64,000 nucleotides of DNA from a bacterium 1XD21-13 (GCA_009917555.1 QZDX01000001.1:1-64000), one strand, 5' to 3'; shown: positions 7,121 to 15,534, counted from the first letter of the stretch. Notes: a model not told the origin generated them from the letters alone. Program-made: numbers and translations.

Positions 7121-8491
7121 TTGAAGCGGACAATCAGCGTAATGACAGGGAAAGGCTCTGTCAACCACAACAGCAGAAAATTCCACGCAAAGAACACTGA
7201 CCCGGAGCGGAGCTGTCTGAATGTGGAATACTGCAACGAAAATATCAAAGACGTATACCACGAATTATTTGATGAAGCACTCGCCCGGTACAATGAGAAG
7301 CAGACCAGAAGTGACCGCATAATTGATGATTATTATGAGAAAATCTGTTCCGGCAAACAGGAGAAGCCATTCCATGAGATTATTTTGCAGATAGGCAACA
7401 AGGACGATATGGGGGCAAAGACCGAGGACGGACAGCTTGCGGCAAAAATACTTGATAAATATATGCAGGATTTTCAGCGGCGCAATCCTACATTAAGGGT
7501 ATTTTCAGCACATCTCCATATGGACGAAGCCACGCCGCATCTGCATATAGATTTCATACCCTATACGACTGGAAGCAAACGGGGGCTTGAAACAAGGGTG
7601 TCATTAAAAAAGGCACTGGCAGAACTTGGATTTAAGGGCGGCACAAGGAGCGAAACGGAGCGTAACCAGTGGGTAGCGGCAGAGAAAGAATGTCTTGCGG
7701 AGATTATGCTGCAGCATGATATTGAATGGGAGAAAAAGGGAACGCATGATAAGCATTTATCGGTTTTGGATTTTGAGAAGCAGGAGCGTGCGAAAGAAGT
7801 TGCCGAATTGGAACAGACAATTTCCGGCAGTAAAGAGGAATTAGCCGATATTCTTCATCAGCAGATAGCGGCAGGAGAGGAAACAGAGCAGATACGCAAA
7901 GAGAGCGAAGCAATCCGGCAGGAAGTATTGGAACTTACCACAACAAATCATCTGCTGAAAGAGCAGACGGAAGAACTAACAGAGGATAAGGAAAAGCTGC
8001 AATCTGAAAATGAAAAATTGGAAAAACAGCAGAAAAAGTTACAGCAGGAACTTAACAAAATGGTACAGTCAAAAGAAGTCATGGAGCGCAATATACACAC
8101 CTATGATGAAGATGTGAAATGGCAGTTAGTAGAGCCGGGGGCATTGATGAGCGCAAAGAATTATCGGGATAAAAAGGCACTCCCGCTTGTGGAGAAATTG
8201 AAAGAGGTTGTAAAAAATTTGACTATCAAATGCGTACAATTTACGGAGCAGGGAAAGAAGTTGACTGCCAAAGTGGACGGACAACAAAAGCAGATTAACC
8301 GCTTGACGGATACGGTTATGGAGCAGAGCGACACCATAAACCGATTACAGGAAAAAGTGTCTGATTTGGGGCGTTTGGAGCGTCATTTAGGCAGAGAACA
8401 GGTGCAGTCGATAGTGGAACGGTCAAAGGCATTAGAGCAGGCAGAACGGGCAAATAAACGTCCGAAACGTGCCTTTGAAGTGAGCCGATAG
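7121..8491 (+). CDS. MOBV-family relaxase (MobA/Pre-type)
   Basis: This 456-residue protein has the MOBV relaxase signature HLHMDEATPHLHIDFIP near residues 144-160, with the metal-binding His cluster. The N-terminal block NHNSRKFHAKNTDPER is typical of Mob/Pre enzymes. The C-terminal half (about 225-400) is a long coiled coil, usual for the family. The enzyme would nick one strand at oriT and pilot it during conjugative mobilisation. The start is a TTG at 7121, preceded by AGGGAGAAAGG. A small coiled-coil gene follows 19 bp downstream. All catalytic residues I can recognise are present, so it could be active if a helper element supplies the mating channel. Confidence 0.85.
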   Translation: MKRTISVMTGKGSVNHNSRKFHAKNTDPERSCLNVEYCNENIKDVYHELFDEALARYNEKQTRSDRIIDDYYEKICSGKQEKPFHEIILQIGNKDDMGAKTEDGQLAAKILDKYMQDFQRRNPTLRVFSAHLHMDEATPHLHIDFIPYTTGSKRGLETRVSLKKALAELGFKGGTRSETERNQWVAAEKECLAEIMLQHDIEWEKKGTHDKHLSVLDFEKQERAKEVAELEQTISGSKEELADILHQQIAAGEETEQIRKESEAIRQEVLELTTTNHLLKEQTEELTEDKEKLQSENEKLEKQQKKLQQELNKMVQSKEVMERNIHTYDEDVKWQLVEPGALMSAKNYRDKKALPLVEKLKEVVKNLTIKCVQFTEQGKKLTAKVDGQQKQINRLTDTVMEQSDTINRLQEKVSDLGRLERHLGREQVQSIVERSKALEQAERANKRPKRAFEVSR

Positions 8492-8510
8492 GAAAGGGGA
8501 TTGATAGGAT

Positions 8511-8825
8511 ATGACGGACATGGAGAAAAAAGTTATGATACGGATGTGCGCTAAAATCGTAGCAGAAACAGACCTTTACGAAACAGATGAGGAAGTGCAA
8601 AATCTGATAGACTGGGTATGCCTGTCGGAGCAGATAAAGCAAAACAATAATACAATCCGTAATCTGACCGGGGAATATAAGAAGATAGAGCCGGATTGTC
8701 GGGAGGGAGTGCGGGCACAGTTGGAGCGCATGAAAGAACTGTGCAAAGAACGAAATAATCTGTATGAAAAACAGAACGATTTAGAAGGACAGAAATACAA
8801 AATAGAAAAATCGTTGGAGCGATAA
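8511..8825 (+). CDS. Small coiled-coil protein of a mobilisable element
   Basis: This 104-residue charged protein is rich in Glu and Lys, with heptad-like spacing from about residue 40 to the end (EQIKQNNNTIRNL, then RMKELCKERNNLYEKQNDLE). No catalytic motif is visible and I do not recognise a named family. It starts 19 bp after the relaxase gene with AAAGGGG upstream and probably belongs to the same transcript. A role in the relaxosome is possible by position only. Confidence 0.6.
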   Translation: MTDMEKKVMIRMCAKIVAETDLYETDEEVQNLIDWVCLSEQIKQNNNTIRNLTGEYKKIEPDCREGVRAQLERMKELCKERNNLYEKQNDLEGQKYKIEKSLER

Positions 8826-8927
8826 GAAATATGGAGCGTGGCGGTTGCTATGCCCTAAATTTTATAATGGCAAACAGAGAATGGAAGTAGTATAATCAAA
8901 TGGAGAGATCAGGAGCGAGGGGATAAC

Positions 8928-9533
8928 GTGAATAAGAAAACAGAAGAATCAAGAATTGCATACAATAAAATAGCATCTGAATATGATGCGTCAAGGGAAG
9001 GACAATATACAAGATTTCATATTATGGAACTATCTAACACTATAGATTTGCATGAGGGTAATGTTGTCCTTGATGTTGCATGTGGAAATGGAACTTTGTT
9101 GCGGGAATTATCGAAAAAAGCAAAAATTCAAGCAAATGGAATAGATATATCTGAGAACATGATTTGTTCTGCAAAGATGCGATACCCTAATATGAGTTTT
9201 GAGGTCAAACCATGCTATCCGCTTGAATGGAGTAATGAAAGTATTGATATTATAACTGTATGTTGTGCGTTTCATCATTTTGACAATCCGCAAGGCTTTG
9301 TAAATGAGTGCAAAAGAGTTTTAAAGAAAAACGGTACAGTGTATATAGCTGACCCTAATTTTGGAGCAGTAGTCAGATTTATAGCAAATAAATTATGGTT
9401 TCCCTTTTCAAAAAGTGGAGATGTAAGAATATACAGCGAAAAAGAGTTAAGGGAAATCTTTTATAATTGTGGATTTAAAACAGTGCAGGTTTATAGAAAA
9501 GGAAAAGGGGTGTTTCTTAAAGCTGAAAAATGA
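8928..9533 (+). CDS. Class I SAM-dependent methyltransferase
   Basis: This 201-residue protein has the Rossmann-fold methyltransferase motifs. Motif I is VVLDVACGNGTLL near residue 46, an acidic GIDIS follows at about 71, then IITVCCAFHHF near 105 and the post-motif ECKRVLKKNGTVYIADP. It is of the Methyltransf_11/UbiE-like type and would methylate a small molecule; the substrate is unknown. The start is a GTG at 8928 with GCGAGGGG upstream. It is AT-rich and stands 100 bp after the mobilisation genes, so it looks like cargo. yjdF-type riboswitches often control methyltransferases, and one lies downstream here. Confidence 0.8.
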   Translation: MNKKTEESRIAYNKIASEYDASREGQYTRFHIMELSNTIDLHEGNVVLDVACGNGTLLRELSKKAKIQANGIDISENMICSAKMRYPNMSFEVKPCYPLEWSNESIDIITVCCAFHHFDNPQGFVNECKRVLKKNGTVYIADPNFGAVVRFIANKLWFPFSKSGDVRIYSEKELREIFYNCGFKTVQVYRKGKGVFLKAEK

Positions 9534-9588
9534 GCATCAAATTTTCGTCTGTAAGAAAGGAGAATATTTTTCTTTAGTAATGATTTGA

Positions 9589-9608
9589 ACATGGTGCTAG
9601 CACCATGT
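9589..9608. repeat. 20-bp perfect palindrome, left copy
   Basis: ACATGGTGCTAGCACCATGT is its own reverse complement. An identical copy lies at 12390-12409. Apart from one following A, the flanks of the two copies differ. Together they bracket the riboswitch, yjdF and the GHKL-nuclease gene. Confidence 0.85.
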
Positions 9609-9636
9609 AAGTTAATTCGGATAAGGAAAATGTGAT

Positions 9637-9679
9637 AATGTGGCAGTTCACACTATTAAGCGAATTGCCACATTTTTAT
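9637..9679 (+). terminator. Intrinsic terminator before the yjdF leader
   Basis: A 13-bp stem (9637-9649 with 9662-9674, one G-U pair) closes a 12-nt loop and is followed by TTT. It isolates the yjdF transcription unit from upstream reading. Confidence 0.6.
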
Positions 9680-9721
9680 AGCAAAATAAGCGGTTATGTG
9701 GTAATATATAGGGGCAAAGAT

Positions 9722-9812
9722 AAAAACACAACGCAAGGTAATCTTGCAGTACTGGTAGGTAGTCCAGTCGCACCGATTTGGTGTAAGTAGCCCTCCCTCC
9801 TTAGGGTCGTCC
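9722..9812 (+). promoter_or_regulatory. yjdF-type (azaaromatic-sensing) riboswitch candidate
   Basis: The leader of the yjdF gene folds into consecutive short stems. They are GCAAG/CTTGC (9733-9747), ACTGG/CCAGT (9751-9768), CACC/GGTG (9771-9783) and CCCT/AGGG (9791-9806). This compact multi-stem leader directly before a yjdF gene matches the known position of the yjdF RNA motif, which responds to azaaromatic compounds and acts on translation or transcription. An AAGGAGG ribosome site follows at about 9839-9845. The assignment rests on gene context and stem pattern recalled from memory. Confidence 0.7.
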
Positions 9813-9851
9813 GTTCTTTGTTCATTACAATCATTTTAAGGAGGAATTGTC

Positions 9852-10268
9852 ATGGACAAAGTATCGGGAAAGCTGACGGTATTTTTTGAAGAGCCCTTTT
9901 GGGTCGGAGTGTTTGAGCGGGTATCAGATGGAAAGCTATCTGTGTGTAAGGTTACGTTTGGTGCAGAACCAAAAGACTATGAAATATATGATTTCGTTCT
10001 GAAAAATTACTATCGGTTGCGATTTAGTCCGGCTGTGTCAACTGATGTAAAAGAAACTGGTCGCAATCCTAAACGGGTACAGCGTGAGGTACGAAAACAG
10101 GTACTGAATACCGGGATAGGAACAAAATCGCAACAGGCTTTGAAATTACAGCAGGAGCAGTTGAAAACTGAACGCAAGACTATGAGCCGGGAACAACGAG
10201 AAGCAGAGAAACAGCGGCAGTATGAACTGAAACAGCAGAAGAGGAAAGAAAAGCATAGGGGCAGGTAA
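9852..10268 (+). CDS. yjdF: YjdF family protein (DUF2992)
   Basis: This 138-residue protein begins KLTVFFEEPFWVGVFERV and continues with FGAEPKDYEIYDFVL, the conserved N-terminal part of the YjdF/DUF2992 family. The C-terminal half (about 75-138) is very rich in Lys, Arg and Gln and probably disordered or nucleic-acid binding. The function is unknown. The gene is the usual target of the yjdF riboswitch, seen directly upstream. AAGGAGG precedes the ATG by 7 bases. Its presence on mobile cargo next to a probable defence gene is unusual. Confidence 0.85.
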   Translation: MDKVSGKLTVFFEEPFWVGVFERVSDGKLSVCKVTFGAEPKDYEIYDFVLKNYYRLRFSPAVSTDVKETGRNPKRVQREVRKQVLNTGIGTKSQQALKLQQEQLKTERKTMSREQREAEKQRQYELKQQKRKEKHRGR

Positions 10269-10339
10269 TACTGCCCAGTTTTTCTTATTCAGTATATAAA
10301 AATATATATTCATTAATAAATTTAATGGAGTGAAAAATT

Positions 10340-12343
10340 ATGTCAGAAAAAATAATTTTAGGTAGTAATGGTATTAAAAGAGTATTAAGAAAGTTTTCGC
10401 CAGTAGAAGCTATTGCAGAATATATTTGGAATGGCTATGATGCTGATGCTACTAAAATTGATGTTCAAATTGATGCTAATGCAATAGAAGGAATCAATAA
10501 AATTACTATTATTGATAATGGGTGTGGCATTGATTTCAGGTCTTTAGATAAAAAATTTAAACCATTCTATGAATCTAATAAAATGTTGTATAAAAATGAA
10601 AATAATAATAGCTCCCTCATTCATGGGAAAAATGGGATTGGCAGATTGACTTTTTTTACATTTGCTCGTGTTGCCAAATGGACAACAGTTTATAATGATG
10701 ACAATAGAACGTTTAAATACACAATAGAAATTGCAGAAAACGGTTTAGATGACTATGCAGCAAGTGAGCCCAAAGAATTGCAAGATGGTAGTACGGGTAC
10801 GGTTGTAGAATTTGATGATATAAATGAAGAAGTTTTAGTGAGCGAAATTATTGAATTTGTAAAAACAGATTTTGCTTGGTTTATTGAATTAAATCAAAAA
10901 AGAAATATTCAACTTTTATTTAATGGGAAGAAATTAGATTATTCAAATCTTTTAAAAGATAAAGAATATAAACAATATAGATATGAAGGATATGAATTTG
11001 ATATTGTGTTTTGCCGTTGGGAGAAAAAATTACATCAAGAATATTCAAAATATTATTATTTAAATTCTAACGGAATGGAAGTATATAAGGAAAATACAAC
11101 GTTAAATAATAAGGGAGATGATTTTTTTCATAGTGTGTATATTTCCAGTACACTGTTTGATAATTTCTCTTTTTCGAAATCTAATGGTCAGTTAAGGCTA
11201 GAGATTGTAGGTAAAAATAGAGAAGATGAGGCGTTTAAGTATATAAAAAGAGAAATAGATAAATATATTAGAGAAAAGAGAAATCCCTTTATACGTGTAA
11301 GCACAAAGAAATTTTTAGACAAGTTAGAAGATAAAGAAGCTTATCCAGAATACAATTTAAATAATCCGGTTGATAAATACAAGAAAGAATGCTTGGATGA
11401 ATTGTTGTCAACTGTCTATTATATTGAGCCTAGGCTGTTGGGAGGGCTTGATAATAAACAGATTAAAGTTGTTGTCAGAATGTTTGACATATTAATGGAA
11501 AACGGGGAAATTGATAGTTTTGTGGAGATTATGGAAAATGTTATTGATATGACGGCTGAGGAAAGGGATGAATTAGCTGATACTTTAAAATATACGTCAT
11601 TATCACGTGTGAATAAAACTGTACAGTTATTGAAAGATAGAGCAAAGAGTGTAGCAAATCTAAAAAAATTGGTATTTAATGAAGATATTGATGCAGGAGA
11701 AATTAATGCTATACAACCCTTTATTGAAAATAATTATTGGCTATTAGGTGAAAAATATCATTTGGTTTCAGCAGAGGAGCCAAGTTTTGAAGAAGCATTG
11801 AGAAGATTTACTTTTTTATTAACTGGTGAAAGGAAAAAGAAAGGAACAGTTAAAATAGACAGTGATAATGCAAAAAAGCAGATGGATATTTTTGCCGTAA
11901 GGCAGATGCCAGATGGAGATATTAAAAGATGTATTGTTGTCGAATTAAAACATCCCAAAATAAATTTATCTATGAAGGAACTCAATCAGGTAAAAAAATA
12001 TATGGCTACAATAATTGAAGAACCTAATTTTAAAGCGGATAATATTGAATGGGAATTTTATTTAATAGGAAATAAATATAATAACGATATAAAAAGAGAA
12101 ATATTAAACGCAAAAAGCCATGGTGAAAGGTCATTAGTCTACTATGTGGATAACTGTAAAATATATGTGAAAACATGGAGGGAAATTTTTACAGATTTTG
12201 AAATTAATTATGATTTCCTATACAGTAAGTTACAATTAGAACAGGAACGAATAATTGCTTCTACTGGAAAAACCAGAGAAGAAATATTGCAACAAGAAAA
12301 TGCGAGTTCTTCAAAGATGCCACAAGAAGTAGTATTGGATTAG
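10340..12343 (+). CDS. GHKL ATPase fused to a Shedu-like nuclease domain, probable anti-phage protein
   Basis: This 667-residue protein has an N-terminal Hsp90-like (GHKL) ATPase. Its N box is around N31 (AEYIWNGYDADA), DNGCG lies at 59-63 and the glycine loop HGKNGIG at 95-101. The middle is helical. The C-terminus carries a PD-(D/E)XK-type nuclease signature with D516 (QMDIFAVRQ) and E535-x-K537 (VVELKHP), preceded by FIENNYWLLGEKYHL. That order resembles Shedu/DUF4263 nucleases. The gene is strongly AT-rich compared with the flanks, a sign of transfer. It starts 71 bp after yjdF with GGAGTG upstream. Nuclease activity and phage defence are inferred from architecture; no partner gene was recognised. 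Confidence 0.75.
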   Translation: MSEKIILGSNGIKRVLRKFSPVEAIAEYIWNGYDADATKIDVQIDANAIEGINKITIIDNGCGIDFRSLDKKFKPFYESNKMLYKNENNNSSLIHGKNGIGRLTFFTFARVAKWTTVYNDDNRTFKYTIEIAENGLDDYAASEPKELQDGSTGTVVEFDDINEEVLVSEIIEFVKTDFAWFIELNQKRNIQLLFNGKKLDYSNLLKDKEYKQYRYEGYEFDIVFCRWEKKLHQEYSKYYYLNSNGMEVYKENTTLNNKGDDFFHSVYISSTLFDNFSFSKSNGQLRLEIVGKNREDEAFKYIKREIDKYIREKRNPFIRVSTKKFLDKLEDKEAYPEYNLNNPVDKYKKECLDELLSTVYYIEPRLLGGLDNKQIKVVVRMFDILMENGEIDSFVEIMENVIDMTAEERDELADTLKYTSLSRVNKTVQLLKDRAKSVANLKKLVFNEDIDAGEINAIQPFIENNYWLLGEKYHLVSAEEPSFEEALRRFTFLLTGERKKKGTVKIDSDNAKKQMDIFAVRQMPDGDIKRCIVVELKHPKINLSMKELNQVKKYMATIIEEPNFKADNIEWEFYLIGNKYNNDIKREILNAKSHGERSLVYYVDNCKIYVKTWREIFTDFEINYDFLYSKLQLEQERIIASTGKTREEILQQENASSSKMPQEVVLD

Positions 12344-12389
12344 AAAAATTTGATTATGTGATGATTGGCTTTTGGTTGGCAGTTGTATT

Positions 12390-12409
12390 ACATGGTGCTA
12401 GCACCATGT
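12390..12409. repeat. 20-bp perfect palindrome, right copy
   Basis: This copy is identical to the palindrome at 9589-9608 and begins 46 bp after the GHKL-nuclease stop codon. The two copies are 2.8 kb apart and enclose a complete cargo unit. The rest of 12410-12700 holds a terminator and no gene. Confidence 0.85.
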
Positions 12410-12579
12410 AGATATGGCAGTCAAGGAGAAAATCTGTGATACCTGTATGATACCTGTTTGCTCTGAAACTGTAAATAAGGCGTAAAATATAGATATTATA
12501 GCGATAAAATCCCTTAAAAAGCAATTAAATATCTAACAATTATGTTATAGTTATAGGGAGTTCGAGTAGGGGACATTTG

Positions 12580-12623
12580 GACTGGAAATCTGATAAAATA
12601 AGGATTTTCCAGTCTTTCTTTTT
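12580..12623 (+). terminator. Intrinsic terminator
   Basis: GACTGGAAATC (12580-12590) pairs with GATTTTCCAGTC (12603-12614) with one bulge and is followed by a T-rich tract. It lies in the 469-bp gap between the GHKL gene and the IS256 transposase. That gap also contains GTGACACT and TGACACTT motifs (12629-12651) of unknown meaning. Confidence 0.65.
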
Positions 12624-12700
12624 GCTCCGTGACACTAAAATGACACTTGAAAAATGGGTTCGTACTCTCATTACCTCAAAATTGGAGATGGTTGAAATTC

Positions 12701-14063
12701 GATGACGTATAATAAGTTTCGCAAATTAATTTCATAAAAAATAGACATGGTCTATAGCCGTTTGGTAGAATTAAGTCACCACAACAAAACCTACTAAAGG
12801 AGGTATAGAACCATGTCTGATAACATTATACAACTAAACGAGGACTTAATAAAGCACGATCTGAAAGACCTTGTCCGCTCCAGTGTGGAAGAAACCCTCA
12901 ATGCCCTGCTCGACAAAGAAGCAGATGAACTGGTCAATGCACAGAAGTACGAACGTTCCAGTGGCCGTCAAGGTTACCGTTCCGGGCATTATAAGAGAAA
13001 TTTTCAGACAACTGCTGGAGAAGTGGAGTTAAATGTTCCCAAACTCAAAGGGGTCCCTTTTGAGACTGCCATCATCGAACGTTACCGCCGTAGGGAATCC
13101 TCTGTGGAAGAAGCCCTGATAGAGATGTATCTGGCGGGCGTCTCCGTACGCCGGGTGGAAGATATCACGGAAGCGCTTTGGGGGACCAAAGTATCTCCCG
13201 GCACTATCAGCAATCTCAACAAGAAAGCTTATGAACATATCGAGCAGTGGCGCAGCCGGCCACTGTCCGGGGACTATCCCTATGTCTATGTAGACGGCGT
13301 CTATCTCAAACGCAGCTGGGGTGGTGAGATCCGGAATGTCTCCATCCTTGTGGCCATTGGTGTAAACAGTGACGGATTCCGGGAGATCATCGGTGCGGCA
13401 GAAGGAATGAAAGAAGATAAAGAAAGCTGGCGGTCGTTCTTTGTATGGCTTAAGGAGCGTGGGCTTTCGGGAGTCAGACTGCTCATCGGAGACAAGAACC
13501 TGGGTATGCTCGATACTATACCGGAAGTGTTCCCGGATGCCTGTTACCAGAGATGCACCGTTCATTTTTACCGGAATATTTTCTCTGTTACGCCGCGCAA
13601 TAAAATGAAGACAGTTGCTATGATGCTGAAAGCGATCCATGCCCAGGAGAGTAAGGAGGCGGCCCGTGAGAAAGCCCGCAGAGTATCCGACAAGCTCAAG
13701 GAGATGAAACTGAGCAGTGCGGCCAAAAAGGTGCAGGAAGGGATCGAGGAGACCCTGACCTATATGGACTTTCCTCCCCAGCACTGGACGAGGATCCGGA
13801 CCAACAATACCATTGAACGATTAAACCGTGAGATCAAACGCCGGACAAAGGCGATCGGAGCGTTTCCGGATGGACAGAGTGCTTTAATGCTGGTATGTGC
13901 CAGACTGCGTCATGTGGCCGGGACCCAATGGGGCACCCGTCGTTATATGAACATGGATCACCTCTCCAAACCGGAGGAGGAACTGCTGTCTGATATCATA
14001 GCCGGCTGACTACCGGCTGCCAAACGGTGGAAATTAAATTTGCGAAAAAATCTTGACACTATC
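12701..14063 (+). mobile_element. IS256-family insertion sequence, complete
   Basis: The element is 1363 bp. Its ends share an inverted repeat, with TTTCGCAAATT-AATTTC near the left end (from 12717) and the complement near the right (to about 14050). Both outer tips begin GAT. It is flanked by a perfect 8-bp direct duplication, TGAAATTC, at 12693-12700 and 14064-14071, the size expected for this family. The single gene is intact. The insertion is therefore probably recent. Confidence 0.9.
12813..14009 (+). CDS. IS256-family (mutator-type) transposase
   Basis: This 398-residue protein has the typical IS256 length. Recognisable blocks are GRQGYRSGHYKRNF, LNVPKLKGVPFETAI, VSPGTISNL, then YVYVDGVYLK with the first catalytic Asp. 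The second lies in LLIGDKNLGMLDTI, followed by CYQRCTVHFYRNI, and the final Glu in RTNNTIERLNREIKRRTKAIG. It catalyses transposition of the surrounding element by a DDE mechanism. Nothing suggests inactivation. An AAAGGAGG ribosome site precedes the ATG. Confidence 0.95.
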   Translation: MSDNIIQLNEDLIKHDLKDLVRSSVEETLNALLDKEADELVNAQKYERSSGRQGYRSGHYKRNFQTTAGEVELNVPKLKGVPFETAIIERYRRRESSVEEALIEMYLAGVSVRRVEDITEALWGTKVSPGTISNLNKKAYEHIEQWRSRPLSGDYPYVYVDGVYLKRSWGGEIRNVSILVAIGVNSDGFREIIGAAEGMKEDKESWRSFFVWLKERGLSGVRLLIGDKNLGMLDTIPEVFPDACYQRCTVHFYRNIFSVTPRNKMKTVAMMLKAIHAQESKEAAREKARRVSDKLKEMKLSSAAKKVQEGIEETLTYMDFPPQHWTRIRTNNTIERLNREIKRRTKAIGAFPDGQSALMLVCARLRHVAGTQWGTRRYMNMDHLSKPEEELLSDIIAG

Positions 14064-14091
14064 TGAAATTCCTGTCGGATTATGGTAGAAT
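14063..14091 (+). promoter_or_regulatory. Promoter rebuilt by the IS256 insertion
   Basis: Before insertion the sequence would read TTGAAA-N17-TAGAAT, a good sigma-A promoter. The insertion duplicated TGAAATTC, so the present -35 is CTGAAA (14063-14068, the C being the last base of the element). The -10 TAGAAT (14086-14091) and the 17-bp spacing are unchanged. The promoter drives the small gene at 14177. Confidence 0.6.
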
Positions 14092-14176
14092 CCATTCATG
14101 GAACCCATGACAGGGGTGGTAGCCTCCCGAGCCAATGACCGGCTTGCCGGAATACATAGGAAGGGAGGTGGCGCCA

Positions 14177-14302
14177 ATGACAGCTGCAGATATCATTTTG
14201 ATATTCATAGGGGTGATTGGCTTGCTGATCGCTTTTGGTAGCTTTGTTATAGCGTTGCTTGCCTTTCTCGACAGAGACAAGGACCACAAGCGAAAAAAAT
14301 AA
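14177..14302 (+). CDS. Small membrane peptide, holin-like toxin candidate (type I)
   Basis: The 41-residue peptide has one hydrophobic helix (about residues 5-30, IILIFIGVIGLLIAFGSFV) and a basic tail ending DKDHKRKK. The helix followed by Asp-Arg and charged residues resembles small putative holin-like toxins of Firmicutes, which damage the membrane when over-produced. GGGAGG lies 9 bases before the ATG. The leader and the trailer (14303-14427) are rich in hairpins, as in type I toxin loci where an antisense RNA acts as antitoxin. No antisense promoter was proven. It is too short for most gene callers. Confidence 0.6.
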   Translation: MTAADIILIFIGVIGLLIAFGSFVIALLAFLDRDKDHKRKK

Positions 14303-14396
14303 TGCCCACCCTGTTGCAACCAGGATGGGCGCCTCTCACTGAGAGGTAACTGCCTTTGCTTGGGATACTCCACCTTTGGAGTGGGGCTCCTATGGG

Positions 14397-14427
14397 GGCG
14401 TCTGTTACCAGCAGGCGCCTCTTTCTA
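14397..14427 (+). terminator. Terminator of the small membrane peptide gene
   Basis: An 8-bp stem (14397-14404 with 14412-14419, one G-U pair) closes a 7-nt loop and is followed by TCTTTCT. Further hairpins lie between the gene and this point, such as the one at 14304-14331. Confidence 0.6.
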
Positions 14428-14457
14428 TCTAAAGGATAGCATAAAGCGGCAGAAAGT

Positions 14458-15534
14458 TCAAGAGAATTCTTCTGCTGGTGGAACCGCCCTCCGGAACTGA
14501 TTGAGCCGGTCCGCCAGCTGCTGATCCTTGTCAGGGTAAAGATGAGAATAGGTGTCCAGCGTGGTCTTTACGGATTCATGCCCCAGCCGGTCCGCAATCT
14601 CCAATGGGGCAAAGCCCATTTCGATCAGCATACTGGCGTGGGAGTGACGAATATCGTGCAAGCGTATTCTTTTCACTCCCGAAGCCTTGATACCTCTGAT
14701 AATCTCATGCTCCATATAAGATTTTGTAAAACGGAACATTCTTTCGTCTGCCATAATTCCGTATAAATGTGAAATATACTCCTTTAATTCTTCCGTCAAA
14801 AATGGCGGTATCGTTATGATACGCTTGCTCTTTGGCGTTTTAGGCGGTGTGATAATGTCCCTGCCCTCTATCCTCTGATAAGATTTATTTACGGAAATGG
14901 TGCGCTTCTCTAAATCAATATCATTATAGGTTATAGCAAGTAATTCCCCAATCCTCATGCCCGTCCAGTAAAGGAGCAGGAACGCCATTTTTGTTTCCGG
15001 CTTGTTCTCCACAGTCACAAGAAACTGTTTAAACTCCTGCTTCGTCCAAAACTCCTTTTCCCCGGCGTGGCTCCTTCCGATACTCCCGGCTTTCCGGCAA
15101 GGATTATCTTTCAAATCATAGTACCGAACCGCATAATTGAAGATTGCCGACAACTGATTATTGACCGTTTTCAGATACGTTTCCGAATATCCTTTTTTCA
15201 TCAGTGCATTTTGCCACGCCCGAATGTCGGAAGCCTTAATCTCATTCATGTTCTTTTTCTTGAAATAAGGAATGATTTTCAAGTCAATAATGAATTTCTT
15301 TGTACGCATGGTATTTTCGCGCAAACGGTGTTCCATATCCTCATAATAAATTTGTACGAAGTTTTCAAAATTGATGTCTAAATTCCTCTGCTGCTGTTAC
15401 AGGAAGTCACGTTCCCACTGTTCCGCTTCCGCTTTTGTCTTAAAGCCCCTCTTGTTCTTCTTGTGGCTCATGCCCTGCCAGTCCTTATAATAGAACTGGC
15501 AACGCCACATCTTTCCGTCTCTTGTCGCTGACAT
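14458..15534 (-). pseudogene. int: Tyrosine integrase interrupted by a nonsense codon
   Basis: The full frame runs from ATG 15534 (GGAGAG site upstream) to 14458 and would encode 358 residues. After 45 residues (ending QWERDFL) a TAA at 15399-15397 stops it. The following residues QQQRNLDINFENFVQIYY continue the family sequence, so this is a point nonsense change and not a gene boundary. The 3' part holds every catalytic box: TGMRIGELL, HDIRHSHAS, RLGHESVKTT and the nucleophile in TYSHLYP. A restart at the ATG at 15336 would give a 292-residue catalytic fragment without the N-terminal arm-binding domain. The enzyme would have integrated and excised the surrounding element. Confidence 0.85.
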
